This document shows, piece by piece, positions 50,101 through 61,073 of a stretch of 64,000 nucleotides of DNA (within the stretch, counting starts at the first letter, position 1; each line of letters opens with the position of its first letter). The translations under genes were made by a program, and so were the position numbers. The notes below the pieces were generated by a model. That model was not told where the DNA came from. It made no database searches and saw nothing but the letters and a program-made list of their open reading frames with translations. The DNA lies in assembly GCF_030704535.1 (NCBI RefSeq), contig NC_081823.1, forward strand, positions 2,698,501 to 2,762,500. Reading direction: 5' to 3'. This DNA is from Vitis vinifera (Eukaryota; Streptophyta; Magnoliopsida; Vitales; Vitaceae).

Positions 50101-53100
50101 TTGATATAACTATTCCAACATATACTGCTTAGCTTTGACCTACAAGCCATTTCAACTAAAGGATAGTGGATATCACGATCTTCATTTAGGATTGAATTAC
50201 ATTCAAATACTTTAATCTTCTTATTTACACCAGCTGTAGCAAAAAGTTCTCCATCCCGATCAAAACTGACAGAGCATACTAGGTTGGAAGAATTTAATAG
50301 ATCCCCTTGCTTCAAGTCTGCTTTAACTTTTAACTTACTGAAAGATAGATACTTGCACAAACCATCAAGAAATGGATTTATCCATCCACTTTGTCCGTGC
50401 TCATTGTACTGGTCTTTTGATGCCAAATTATTAACTGAACTTCTTTCAGTTACAACAATAGATCCTCTACCATTACTACTCGGGGGGGAGATTTTATTGG
50501 ATGGTTTCCCTGATGGCTTTGTTGGCTTGCGTCTTGTCAAAAGATAAGCTGACTCTAGTTTCTTAAAGTTCTTCATTAATCGAGAACTTTTGGAAATGAG
50601 AATTTCTGGATTTTCAGCATTCATGCCCAACTTTTGGCCATTGTTTAAAGTATCATCCAATTCCTTTATGTGATGAACTCCTTGTCTGAATCTTTTGCTA
50701 GACCTGACACTAGTGGAATCCTCATTTTCATCAACATCCATTGGAGAAAGATCAGATGTTGATTGATCATCCTTGACCAGTTCTTGGTATGAGCCTCCCC
50801 TTTTCCTAAGAGTAGCTTGCTGTTTTCCGACTTCTTCAATATCAGAAGATAGAAAAGAAATGGTATCTTGCAACTTATCCACAGCTCCCTGTTTTCTTTG
50901 TTGCATCAACAAAAGAAATTCCAGCAACAATTCCTGCTCCTCTATTCTCTCTCTAAGCTCTATTGCTGCTTCACGTTCTTCCATTTTGTCCCTTGGTTCG
51001 GTAAGAAACTCGCTTTGAAACAATTCACTGTTATACATGGCATAAAAACAAATATTATCTTACTTAATCCAAAAGATAGAATGGTTAAAAAACGCTTCTT
51101 GTATGTGCAAACTGAATTGCTTAACCATCCATGGCAATAGATCAATAGAAAGCAGATCAAAATGCTGCAAATATCCTACAGCCCAATACTGGAGTAGATG
51201 AAACAAGAGTACAGTCACAATCTCTCATAAATTACTACTTTATTTTTTATTGGTTTTGGGTTGAACATAGAATTCTTAAAAGTCACCTTCCAATCTGACC
51301 TGGTCAGAACATTCCATGAATGATAATATTCTGAATCTAATTTGGACAAACCAAACTGAATAGTCTGAATTACCACAAATTTTGATGCCAATTTTCAAAT
51401 TGAATAGGGAAACATGCATGAGCCTGAATTTTGAACAGGAAGATTCATATAAACCAATTTAATCTCATCAAAGGAGGGCCAGAGTCTTAAAAAATATTGC
51501 TCCCCTATTATGAGTTATTGGAGATATATGACTCTCTAGATAATGTTGTATACAAAGAAAAAATTTAGATATTTAGTGTAAGTGTCAGTGTCAGTAGTTG
51601 CTATTTTTAGGAGAAAAAGTAGTAATTTGGTTTTGGTGAATTGACTTGTAAGTTTTTAGGTGGTCCTATTACTAAGAGAGATTTTATCTCAAGGAAAGTT
51701 TGTTCCCGTTAGTCTTATTGAAAGAATTTTCCTTGAAGCAACCACTATCCATTCTTCACTTTTTACAAGTGCTTTGAGGACTCACTTGCTTGATTAGGAA
51801 GTGATTTGGGTGGTGCCTTGACCAAATGAGACCCTCACCTATTTATAGGAACCAATGGAACTCTCTGGAACCTTGGAGGGTTCCTTACAAATCACGAAGA
51901 TTCTAGAATACCCTACACAATTCTATGTACAACCCTATGTACAAGAGATCTCTAAAATTCTCTAGAAAGCCTTAGACTCCTTTCATGCCTTCCACCATAG
52001 TGTAGAGATGTGTGGACATCTTTAGGCATCTCTAGAACCTTCCACACTCTTCCCTCCAATGGCTTAGTGTAGATGGCTCTAGGAGTCTCCAGAAGCTTCT
52101 TAGGCTCTATATAAATCCATGAGGAGGCTCATTTGAAGCATCCTGTGACACTCTCCCCTACCTATGCCTTTGACGTCCTTGTCGTTGCCTCTTTCTGAAA
52201 TTTCTCGATGTGTTTCCAGAACCTTCTCAAGGCATCCGCATGTTCCTAGCTTACCTGCCTCCTAGGTAGTCATTTCCATCGGACTAGATACTCAATCACA
52301 GGAGGGACCCCTTGTCTCTTGATGACCCGTTCAGCCAGGATATTTTTCACCTCCTTTTCTCGTGAGGCCTCGGATGGATGCAGATCCCTGCACTTTCGAT
52401 GCTTGGAGTGTTGCTTCCTCTTACCCATCAAGTTCACCTTTCCCTTGGTGACCTTGTTGATGTATGTGTGGGCTACCTCAGCTCGCTCCCCTTTTGCCTC
52501 TTTTACTTGCACCCTTGATAGTAAGGAGGTCTTAGGCGTACTAGGATTTGGGTTGAATTGGAGGGCACCTAGTAGTTGTATCAAGCCCATATGTGCTTCG
52601 TCCTCCTGTTCCCTTTCCTTGATCATGGCATTGAGCGCCTTCATCTTTGGACAATCCCGTGCCCAATGTGGACCATCACATAGGAAGCATTTGATTTTAG
52701 GCGTAAACTCCTTCCTTTCCGCCTTACCCCTTCCTTCTCGTACATTAGGCGTCTTGCCTGATCCCATTCTAAGAGCATTGTGGTCCCTTGAGACCTCGTC
52801 TCCCCCACCCGTGGCGTGGCCATCCTCCAAAGACTCAACCTTGGATGAGTCTCCCCTCTTGTAATCCGTTAAAGACTCTGCTACTACCATAGCAATGGCT
52901 AAGTCTTGAACGCCTCGGCGCCTTACTTCCTGCTCGGCCTACCCTTGCAGGTTATCCATGAAGTTGAATAGCAACTCCTCCTCAATCATGTTAGGAATCT
53001 CAAGCATGAGTAAAGAGAATTCCTTGACATAGTTGCGTATCGAGCCTGTGTGCTTGAGACACCTCATGTTTTTCCTAGCCAGGTAAGCCACGTCCTCGAG

Positions 53101-56100
53101 GTAGAATTGCCTCTTAATCTCCCTCTTGAAGTCCTTCCACGTCTCTATGGTGCAAATGCTTTTCTCCATATCGGCAAACCTCCGACGCCACCATAGAGTA
53201 GTTGTATCAGTAAGGTAAAGGGTTGCAGTTCTTACCTTAGTCGCCTCATCAGTCAATGCGATAGCCTCGAAGTATCGCTCCATATGCCATAAGAAGTTAT
53301 CCAACTCCTTGGCATCCCGCTTGCCACTAAACCCATGTGGCTTCGACACCTCCACCCTAGATGCCTTCTGTGTGGCCATGACCCATGCCGACACAGCAGC
53401 CTTGTAGATGGCCAACTCCTGCCTAACCTCCTGGTCTCGAGACTCCATTCGAGTGGCCAAGGCCTTTATCCTTGACTCCATGCTAGCAAGCATGCTCAAG
53501 ACCTTTCCTTGGAAGGACACAAACTCCTCGTGCGACACTGGCTGAACCTGTGAGACTAGTACCCTCTCACGAAGGTCTTGGATCTACTCCCTTAGATCCT
53601 CTAAGCCCTTCTCCATGCCTTGCTTGATCAAGTCCAACCCCTCCCGAGTGTCCGCCATGGCTAGCTCCACCTTGGATAACCTTGCCTCTATGTTGGCAAC
53701 GACATCACGAGATTTATCCTTCTTCCCCCTACCCCGTGCGGTAGGCTCAGTCTCCCTCCCACGGGTTTGCTCGCTAGTCTCCTCCATGTTAGAGCCCGAC
53801 ATGCTTCCTTTACTATGCCCGCTTTGTAGTCACGCTCTGATACCACTTCTCACGGACTTAGTCGTCTCCTAAGCTCGTGCGGCACTTAGACAAGTCAAGA
53901 CGCTTGATCTTGCTAAGTCAGCCTTACTCCCAATGCTTAGCTTGCTAGGCTAAGACACTCGCGACTCGGAAGTTGTAGAAGGCGTAGTAGGCAACTCTTA
54001 AAGAATAAAAGTTCTTATTACTCAAGGAAGCTTTTACAAGTGCTTTGAGGACTCGCTTGGTTAGGAAGTGATTTGGGTGGTGTCTTAGCCAAATGAATTC
54101 CTCACCTATTTATAGGCACCAATGAAACTCTCTAGAACCTTGGAGGGTTCCTTACAAATTAAGAAGATTCTAGAATACCCTACACAATTCTATGTACAAC
54201 CCTATGTACAAGAGATCTCTAGAATTCTCTAGAAAGCCTTGGACTCCTTTCATGCCTTTCACCATAGTGTAGAGATGTATGGACATCTCTAGGCATCTCT
54301 AGAACCTTCCACACTCTTCCCTCCAATGACTTAGTGTAGATGGCTCCAGGAGTCTCTAGAAGCTTCCTGGGCTCTATATAAACCCATGAGGAGGCTTATT
54401 TGAAGCATCCTATGACATTAAGCCTCAAATATAGGCTTCTAATAGGTTTAGGGTCTTTGCAGCCTTTTTGTATATATTTTCTTAGAGGTTTAAACCTCAA
54501 TATTCAATGGTTTTAACGAGTTGTGTTTTTGTGGGGTTCTAGTGTAGATCTATAAATTTTGTTTTGGGTCCAAGACTAGGGCTAAACGTTTTACAAAGGG
54601 CAAGTTGACCAAAGGAAAAAATCACTACAATTGATGAATGAAGAAGAAGAAGAAGGAGAATGAGTGGACATTAACTCTAATGAGGAGGATAGTAGAGCAT
54701 ATAATCATGATTCCTTGAAGGATTCCGCTAGTGATTTTTTGGATAGCCTTGAAGGATTCTACTAGTGATTTTTTGGATAGGCTCGAAGGATTCTACTAGT
54801 GATGGTGATAATAGGATTGTAGATTATTTGATAAGGCAATGGGAAGAGTAGGATTTTAAAAGAGAGAAAAATGAACTAAATTAGAAACTATAAAGATAAA
54901 CAATTAATTTGATTATTCTGAATTGTATAATTTTCTAATTATTCAATTTTCATGTAATTTTATTAGCATTTTTCCATTTTTTGGGATTTCTCTTTTTTTC
55001 ATTATTTATATATTTGTTTAAATTGAGGCTTACACCTTGCTCTGCTTCAAAGCTTATGCCTCGCCTCACTGGGGCAAAATGCCTCAAGACCACCTTTAGC
55101 CTTTTAAAACATTGGGCAAGATACAAGCTAATCTAGCATCCTCAATGATATATTTCCATGGTTATTATAAACCACAAATCTAATGGAAATTTTTTAATTT
55201 TACTATCTTTTGGCTCTCTCTAGAAAGCTTCTTCACTTTTGGAAAAGACAAAAGCAGTACATTGATAACCCCTCAAGTTTGATGCTATTTTATGTCATTC
55301 CTATCAATAAAGCGGTTGGATCCTCATGTTTGCCCTGGTCTCAATATTATTTTTAAGCATAGTGGCATTGTATTGTTTTGTTCACACTAGATTAATCCAA
55401 TTCAAAGAAATAGTAGCATTATTAAAATAAGCAAACATTAAAAATTCAGCCTATTAATTCTGAAAAACTGCAATGCAAGAAACCCATATCTTACCCACAT
55501 ATCCCATAAAAAACAATGCATTAGCACCCATGTCCAGAGAAATGTTTCATGTCAATTATATATCATAGCTTGTTAGTAATCCCATCACCATTACTCTAAG
55601 AAAGATATTACTTTTAAGGCATAGAGAGCACCAAGGTACTTTTGACTGTCCAACAATATAAACCCCAACATATGCCCCATAAACTAACACCATCCTGACA
55701 TATTGATTAGGATACTCTTTATACTCCTAACAGAATGAGTGTAGCCCAGAAGGAGACAAGAACACAATTTTCCGGAATAAACTACAGCATTATGGCCTAT
55801 AAGTTACCACCTAGAAAAGGATGAACAGATATGACCACTGCTAAAGTACATATTTGATTAATTGAATTTGCACCATATGGTCTAACACATTCCTTTGTGC
55901 AGTAGGTGAATTCTTCACAATCTTCTTCAAGTTTAGATGGAAATTCCATATCCATTCTCAAGCTTGGAAAGAGTTGCCAGTGACAATTTGTTTGATGGTG
56001 GCAAAAGGAAATATATAGATCTGGATGAACTTTCTCTCATGAAGAGCAAGACACCAGTCACTTAAATTCAGCTCCCAACAAATAAAATCTAATTTCAAGA

Positions 56101-57566
56101 TTCTGAGGTGGCATCAGATTTTGGGGGGAGAAAAGATGTACATACAGATTAGCCTGGAAAGCTAATTTCAACCTTTCTGAAAGTAGACGATACAACTATC
56201 TTAGAGTTGTATTTAATACCATTGTGCTACAATCTATATTAGATATCCAAACCTCACCACTGTGTTAAGAAAAAAGACTAAAACTGAGAAGCAAGAAATA
56301 GGAAAAGATGGGATCCATATCCAGGATAACAATGCAAGAAAGATCTGCTGCAAGGAGAAACTACCTTATCTTTGGCCGACTACTTGGCTCAGGGTGCAGC
56401 AACCATAGGCAAAATGAAGCTTCCTTTGGCCACTTCAACAACAACTGAGGAGGAAGAACTCGATGCCTCAAACAAGACATAGTTCTGCTCTTTTCTTCTC
56501 TTGAGCTAAATGTGCAGAATAACTGCTCACAAGTACAACACTCACATCAGGTTGTAGAAAGAAAATAAATAGACATAAGTCCTAAGACTTTGAAGTCAGC
56601 TCTAACCACTGGTAGAAGGAAATAAAACAAACACAAAAAAAAAATCCAAAAATTCAAACACGAATTGAACTATTTCCAGACCTCAAAAAGGAGGACGCCC
56701 AATTGGTAAATATCAGAAGCACAGGAAGTCTGAGCACCAGAAATCTCTTCCGGACTCGTGTACCAATTGGTTTCCATGAGCAATATCTCCTTCATCGGAA
56801 AGGTTTGCTTCTTTTCTTCTGATTGTTCAACACTTCTTCTATCTGTACTTTTATATTCTTCTCTATCTTCTACTAATGTCACATGTGTTGCAGAAACTGA
56901 ACTTGATTGCATGCAACTGGTTTCTGATAATACAATCTGAGAAGCATTTGTTGGCATTATCGTGGGTAAAAAATCTTCATTTCCTGACCGGCTTTTCCGC
57001 AGATGCAAGTCATCAGGCAAAGAAGATAATCCATTATCCTCCTCGGTATGGCTGTTCGACCCATCCTCCAAAGAATCAGAACCTGAATCTGAGCAGGATA
57101 CTGACTCAATAAAGGAAACATGGTTGAAAGATGACATGACAAAACAGGAAGGCCTCACATTATTAACAACTACTCCTTGTGAATGTGCTGCATTAACAAT
57201 TTCTGCAATTTGAGTAAATATGTGCAAACATTCAAGCGCATCAACTCTTCGTTCTGGTTTGTCCAACCAATGCCTCAAGCTAACATCACCCCATTCTATT
57301 GCCCGAACAAAAGGGTCCAAAGCTACATCATCATCACAAACTTGAGAAATACCGACCTGGTTTTTATGGTTCTTAGTATGAGACGACAGAACATGATCTC
57401 TCTCCTTCCTCCCAGATATAAATCCAGAATCATGTGATGCACCTCCAGACAAGCCAATTCTATTGGCATGACGCTGCCTGGGATTTCTCCCGTGCGAAAC
57501 TATAGAAACATTCAATCCCCTAGAAATATCAGAATTACGCCAACCCGACTCAGAAGAACCCTCCAT
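47174..57566 (-). CDS. SPA1-related protein (SPA3/SPA4-like), COP1 partner
   Basis: Seven exons on the minus strand: 56682-57566, 56365-56522, 50061-51027, 49832-49978, 49389-49700, 48541-48600 and 47174-47356. They encode about 903 residues, closest in size to SPA3/SPA4. The start is [13 protein letters not shown]; in-frame ATGs at 57572 and 57608 are alternatives. Order: a kinase-like region ([18 protein letters not shown] ... [10 protein letters not shown]) with degenerate catalytic motifs, [19 protein letters not shown], a coiled coil ([18 protein letters not shown]), then WD40 repeats ([41 protein letters not shown]). SPA proteins join COP1 and CUL4-DDB1 to ubiquitinate light-signalling factors in the dark. 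Intron 2 (5.3 kb) holds a retrotransposon. Intron 4 appears to use a GC donor. Confidence 0.94.
51770..52150 (-). repeat. 3' LTR (truncated, about 381 bp)
   Basis: It is homologous to 54031-54417 with scattered substitutions and small indels. On the minus strand it begins TGTCACAGGATGC. Matching stops at about 51770, so about 180 bp at the distal end are missing or replaced. Confidence 0.8.
52151..52163 (-). other. Polypurine tract
   Basis: The minus strand reads AGGTAGGGGAGAG directly before the TGTCACAGG start of the 3' LTR, the position expected for the plus-strand primer. Confidence 0.7.
52270..53802 (-). pseudogene. Degenerate gag with chromodomain remnant
   Basis: One reading frame runs through the interval but is broken by stops at 53584-53586 and 52939-52941. 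It ends at a third stop inside the chromodomain-like segment (52270). The N-terminal part is charged and coiled ([17 protein letters not shown]). The middle is a retrotransposon gag domain ([57 protein letters not shown]). A zinc knuckle [13 protein letters not shown] (CX2CX3HX4C) follows. Some 90 residues later the frame enters [20 protein letters not shown], the start of the chromodomain normally found at the integrase C-terminus. Further chromodomain-like codons continue past the last stop. The breaks mean it should not yield full-length protein. Confidence 0.82.
53834..53845 (-). other. Primer-binding site (initiator tRNA-Met)
   Basis: The minus strand reads TGGTATCAGAGC, the exact complement of the 3' end of plant initiator tRNA-Met, two bases inside the 5' LTR. 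It fixes the orientation of the element. Confidence 0.88.
53848..54417 (-). repeat. 5' LTR (full length, 570 bp)
   Basis: On the minus strand it begins TGTCATAGGATGCTTC and ends directly before the primer-binding site as ...CCGTGAGA, where TGACA or CA would be expected at the boundary. CCATTGG or its variant and TATAAATAGG near 54112 look like a promoter. The stretch 54031-54417 matches the other LTR closely. Confidence 0.75.
54418..56364 (-). other. Rest of SPA intron 2, possible older transposon debris
   Basis: Three copies of a 34-nt unit (cttgaaggattctactagtg...) run from 54714 to about 54805. At 55098-55115 agccttttaaaacattgg looks like a hAT-type end (reverse CAATGTTTTAAAAGGC), preceded by a gcctcgcctcac-like patch. 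From 55120 to 56364 no other feature is recognised. Confidence 0.4.
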
Positions 57567-58750
57567 TGTCATCCACCTATAGCTGAATGCAATCCAGAGC
57601 ACACACATCTAAAAAATAGAGGAATCCTCCTACTTCCACCACACTCTCTCACTTCCACCATCACCATTTTGTATCAAAAACACATTTCAGCGGCACCCAC
57701 AAACCAGCTCCGCCATCGAAGAATTCCCTGCCGGGCACACAGACATGGATAAATGAACTTTTGAGCAAGCAATTTCCACCACAAACAGCAGCTCATTCAA
57801 CAATGATAGAAAAACTAAACAATTCTTAAGAAAACATTGAACCACCCATCAAATTATAAGCAAAAGCACCGCCACCAAGAAAAAGCCCATCAAAGAAAAT
57901 CAAATATACCATAAACATGGAGGAAAAAGAAATGAAAAATCAAACTTCCCCGTAAAAAAACTGTACAGTTTTAGACCCAAAGAAAGATTACTAGCAGAAA
58001 AAACACAAGCACAAACACCATCATCATCCTCAGAAACCCACCAAAGACAATTAAGATAAACCTATGAATAGTGCGAAGGGGATAAAAGAGAAAAAAATAG
58101 GAATCACCACCAGCACGGTGACCCGCTTAAAACCCACCAAAAAAAAATTCATATAATCTAGAAAACTGAAAACAGAATTATCAAATTACCCATCAAATAA
58201 CATACCCATACACACATAGAGAAGGAGAAGAGAGAAGAGAGAAGAGAGAAGAGATCAGTACCGTAGCCAAGAGAGACCATCTGTTTCCACACTCCCCCAA
58301 CATGTGAACAGAAGCACACGGGAACACCCAAAAACCAAAAAACATTTTATCCCACAACTTTACTCCACAGCCTCATATATTCCCCATTATTTTCTCAAGA
58401 CAAAAAACAAAGAAATCTCACCCACAAAAAACCCACATCCCCTTTTTTTTCTAATCAAACCCCGAAAATCAGAAAAAACAAAAAACAAAAAACAAAAAAA
58501 AAATCATCTTCCACGGTTCTACCAAGAAATCTCCAACCCATTTTCCATCTATCCATGAACCCTCGATGTCCACCAAAAATCACTCTTTATTCCATTGATT
58601 CTTTTCAAAAACCTCCCACACACCACACCCCTATTTCATTATCTTCCCCCTATTTTCCATGTGGCCTACGTGGCGCAGCCGTCTCCTCTAATTTGTCTCA
58701 CATCGGTACCAAACTGGGAATTTCGCACACCAGTGGACCCAAAAAGGAAA
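57567..58750 (-). promoter_or_regulatory. 5' UTR, probable leader intron and promoter of the SPA gene
   Basis: An acceptor TTTTTTAG ends just before 57608, and a donor-like GTACTGATC lies near 58262, suggesting a leader intron of about 0.65 kb. The leader contains an (AGAGAAG)n array at 58219-58254. Near 58667 TACGTGGC provides an ACGT element in the likely promoter. Plus frames at 58304-58773 are compositional. Confidence 0.4.
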
Positions 58751-58773
58751 TTGCCTCTTTTCGTGTGAAATAA

Positions 58774-59688
58774 TATAAAATTAAACAAATTTACCATCGA
58801 AGCTGTAAACGCAGAGCTATCATTTCCTAAAGTGGAAAGGTTCAACTTGGGTCAAAAACAGTGGTCAAGAAATTCAAACCATATCAATTAAGGGATTAAT
58901 TTAATCCCCATCCAATCATCCAAACTTATGAAAGTAATCAATATACATATAGTTTATAAATTTCAGATTATTTAATACATAACTTTCTCTGAAAGTAATG
59001 CCACTTATATAAGATAATACAATTGGTAGGGTAGGGATAACTACAACATTAGAAAACATGCATGTTTGGATCAAAGAATTGGGATAATTTCATTCCCAAT
59101 ATACACTTAATTATCATTAATTTAAATTTTTGTCAAATATCTTTTATTTTTCTTTTATCATTTTCATTTATTTTCCTTTTAATTTAAAATAAATAAAGTT
59201 TTTGATAAAATTTTGTACAACCCGTAACCTAAAGGAGCTTTTGTGACTTTAGAAACTCTCTCTTATCCCATATGAGTCACAATATAAATAAAATTTATTT
59301 TTAAGAAATACATGTAAATACATAAAACAAATATTCTAAGTTGTAAACATATTTTTATTGTAGAAAACATGGCTTACATTTTCAATGATTATTTGTTGAA
59401 AATTGCTTCCAAAAGCCTTCCAAACAAACCCTAACAATTTTCTTTTGAAAATTGTAAAGAAAAAATATCTATAAATAAATTTCAAGTTAATAAATTATCT
59501 TTATATTTATTTTTAAACTTATGTTTTTATTTTATCTTTTGTAAAAAGATTAAATAAATTAAAACACATAAAATTTTAATTAATTTTAATTACATTTAAT
59601 TTTTTTGTCGTATAAAATACTATAAATTAAATATGAAAAAAAAAATCATTTTCTTTAATGTTTTTAGCTTCATTTCCTTAATATCTTT

Positions 59689-59733
<45 letters not shown>

Positions 59734-61073
59734 ATGAGACAATTCTAAGTAAATGAAAACCTTTACCACCTGATAACTGTTTTAAAAAATAATTATAAAA
59801 GCTAATTTTTAAGAATAATTTTTTAAAACTATTTTCTGGATTTTTTAGAACAAATATTCCTTTGAAAACTTACAATGTTTTTAATTTATTTTTAATATTT
59901 TTAAATATATTTTAAAAATAAATTTTATATCTAATATTTTATTTTTAATCATTTTACGTGTTTGTATAATTATTTGTTAAAACAACATTCTAAAAATAAG
60001 TGAAAATAAAAAATAAAAAATAATTTTTAATTGTCAAACATGTTTTTTATTCTTCAACATATTTTTAAAAGAGCTAATAAAAATTTGTATAAATATATTT
60101 TTAAAATTTCTTATTTTAGTTATCAATATAAGCATTTTTCTTAATTAATGTAAGGAAATTTTTTTTTTCATGAAAATGGAATTGAGTCATCGTAAGACTC
60201 GCTATAATAGATTGAATAACACCCCAGTATGATTGATATTTTAAATTTCGGGATTGAACTTTATTGCAAGAACACTTCCCAAACAGAGCCTTGATTTTTC
60301 AACATGTCTCCAAGACTCGACCAAAACAAGGGTACCAACAGAGCTAGGGTCAGTTTGGCAGAGCTTTAACTCATTCTCAATCAAGTGTTTCTTTGAAAAG
60401 ATTAGCTGAGATTGGCAGGCAGTCAGAGACCATGGTCACATATATAATGTAAGTCTCTGTTTGGAAATGGATAAGAATTCGGCATGGCTAGTGTAATTGA
60501 TAGTTTTGCTTGTCCTATCAGAAGCCGGAACAAAAGGAATCAAAATTGGGTATTTGAGGGTAAACTTCAAGGGCCGACTCTCACTTTCTACAAAAGGGGG
60601 AACGAAAGGAAGTGGATAAAATCCCATTCAAAGCCTGGTTCTGGGTATGAGAAGAATTCTTAGTTTCAGTAGTGGAGTCATGTAAGAGGTACCAAAAACA
60701 GAATAAGATTGATGCATTCGGAATGATGAGAGCAACTAAAATACTATCTTCATCAATTTCATATTTCACATATTCTCAAGAGCTTATGGCTAACGATTAG
60801 CTCTACAAGAATGGCTCATTATAGAGACTGCAGTTGCAGAGTGAAAATAGAATACATGTAATAAATTGCAGACAGAGAGAGGTTTCCAAGTCTGCTTAGG
60901 CCTTAGCTAAGAATGGCCACCAGCCACCTTTCACCAAACACCCCCTATACAACCCAACATTCCCCATCCACACACCCAGTTACTCATATTTGGCAAGGGA
61001 ACTTACCGGCTACATATTTCTGAAATGGTCTCTTTCATTGACAAAAGCTTATCTTCATCTGGGTTAATCCAGC
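58774..61073. other. Intergenic DNA between SPA and the kinase gene
   Basis: It is AT-rich with no supportable gene. Positions 59218-59285 (tgtacaacccgtaacc ... gagtcaca) have a TG...CA outline and an end resembling the TRIM LTRs at 2.9-3.3 kb, possibly a decayed solo LTR. Minus frames at 60436-60769 show no family features. The kinase 3' UTR should occupy the right part. Confidence 0.35.
59692..59730. repeat. (AT)n microsatellite
   Basis: A 39-nt AT dinucleotide run. Confidence 0.95.

Larger units (their letters stand above)
51770..54417 (-). mobile_element. Internally deleted chromovirus-type LTR retrotransposon
   Basis: It lies in intron 2 of the SPA gene, on the same strand. The 5' LTR is 53848-54417 and the 3' LTR is 51770-52150. 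The interior is only 1.7 kb: primer-binding site, gag-like frame, a chromodomain remnant and a polypurine tract, with no protease, reverse transcriptase, RNase H or integrase core. The gag zinc knuckle and the chromodomain-like segment identify it as derived from a Ty3-type chromovirus. The pol region has been lost, so it could move only with help in trans. The 3' LTR also lacks about 180 bp of its outer part. No target-site duplication is visible. Confidence 0.85.

Noticed and set aside
52319..52864. 181-codon plus-strand frame
   Set aside because: It is the shadow of the retroelement gag frame on the opposite strand.
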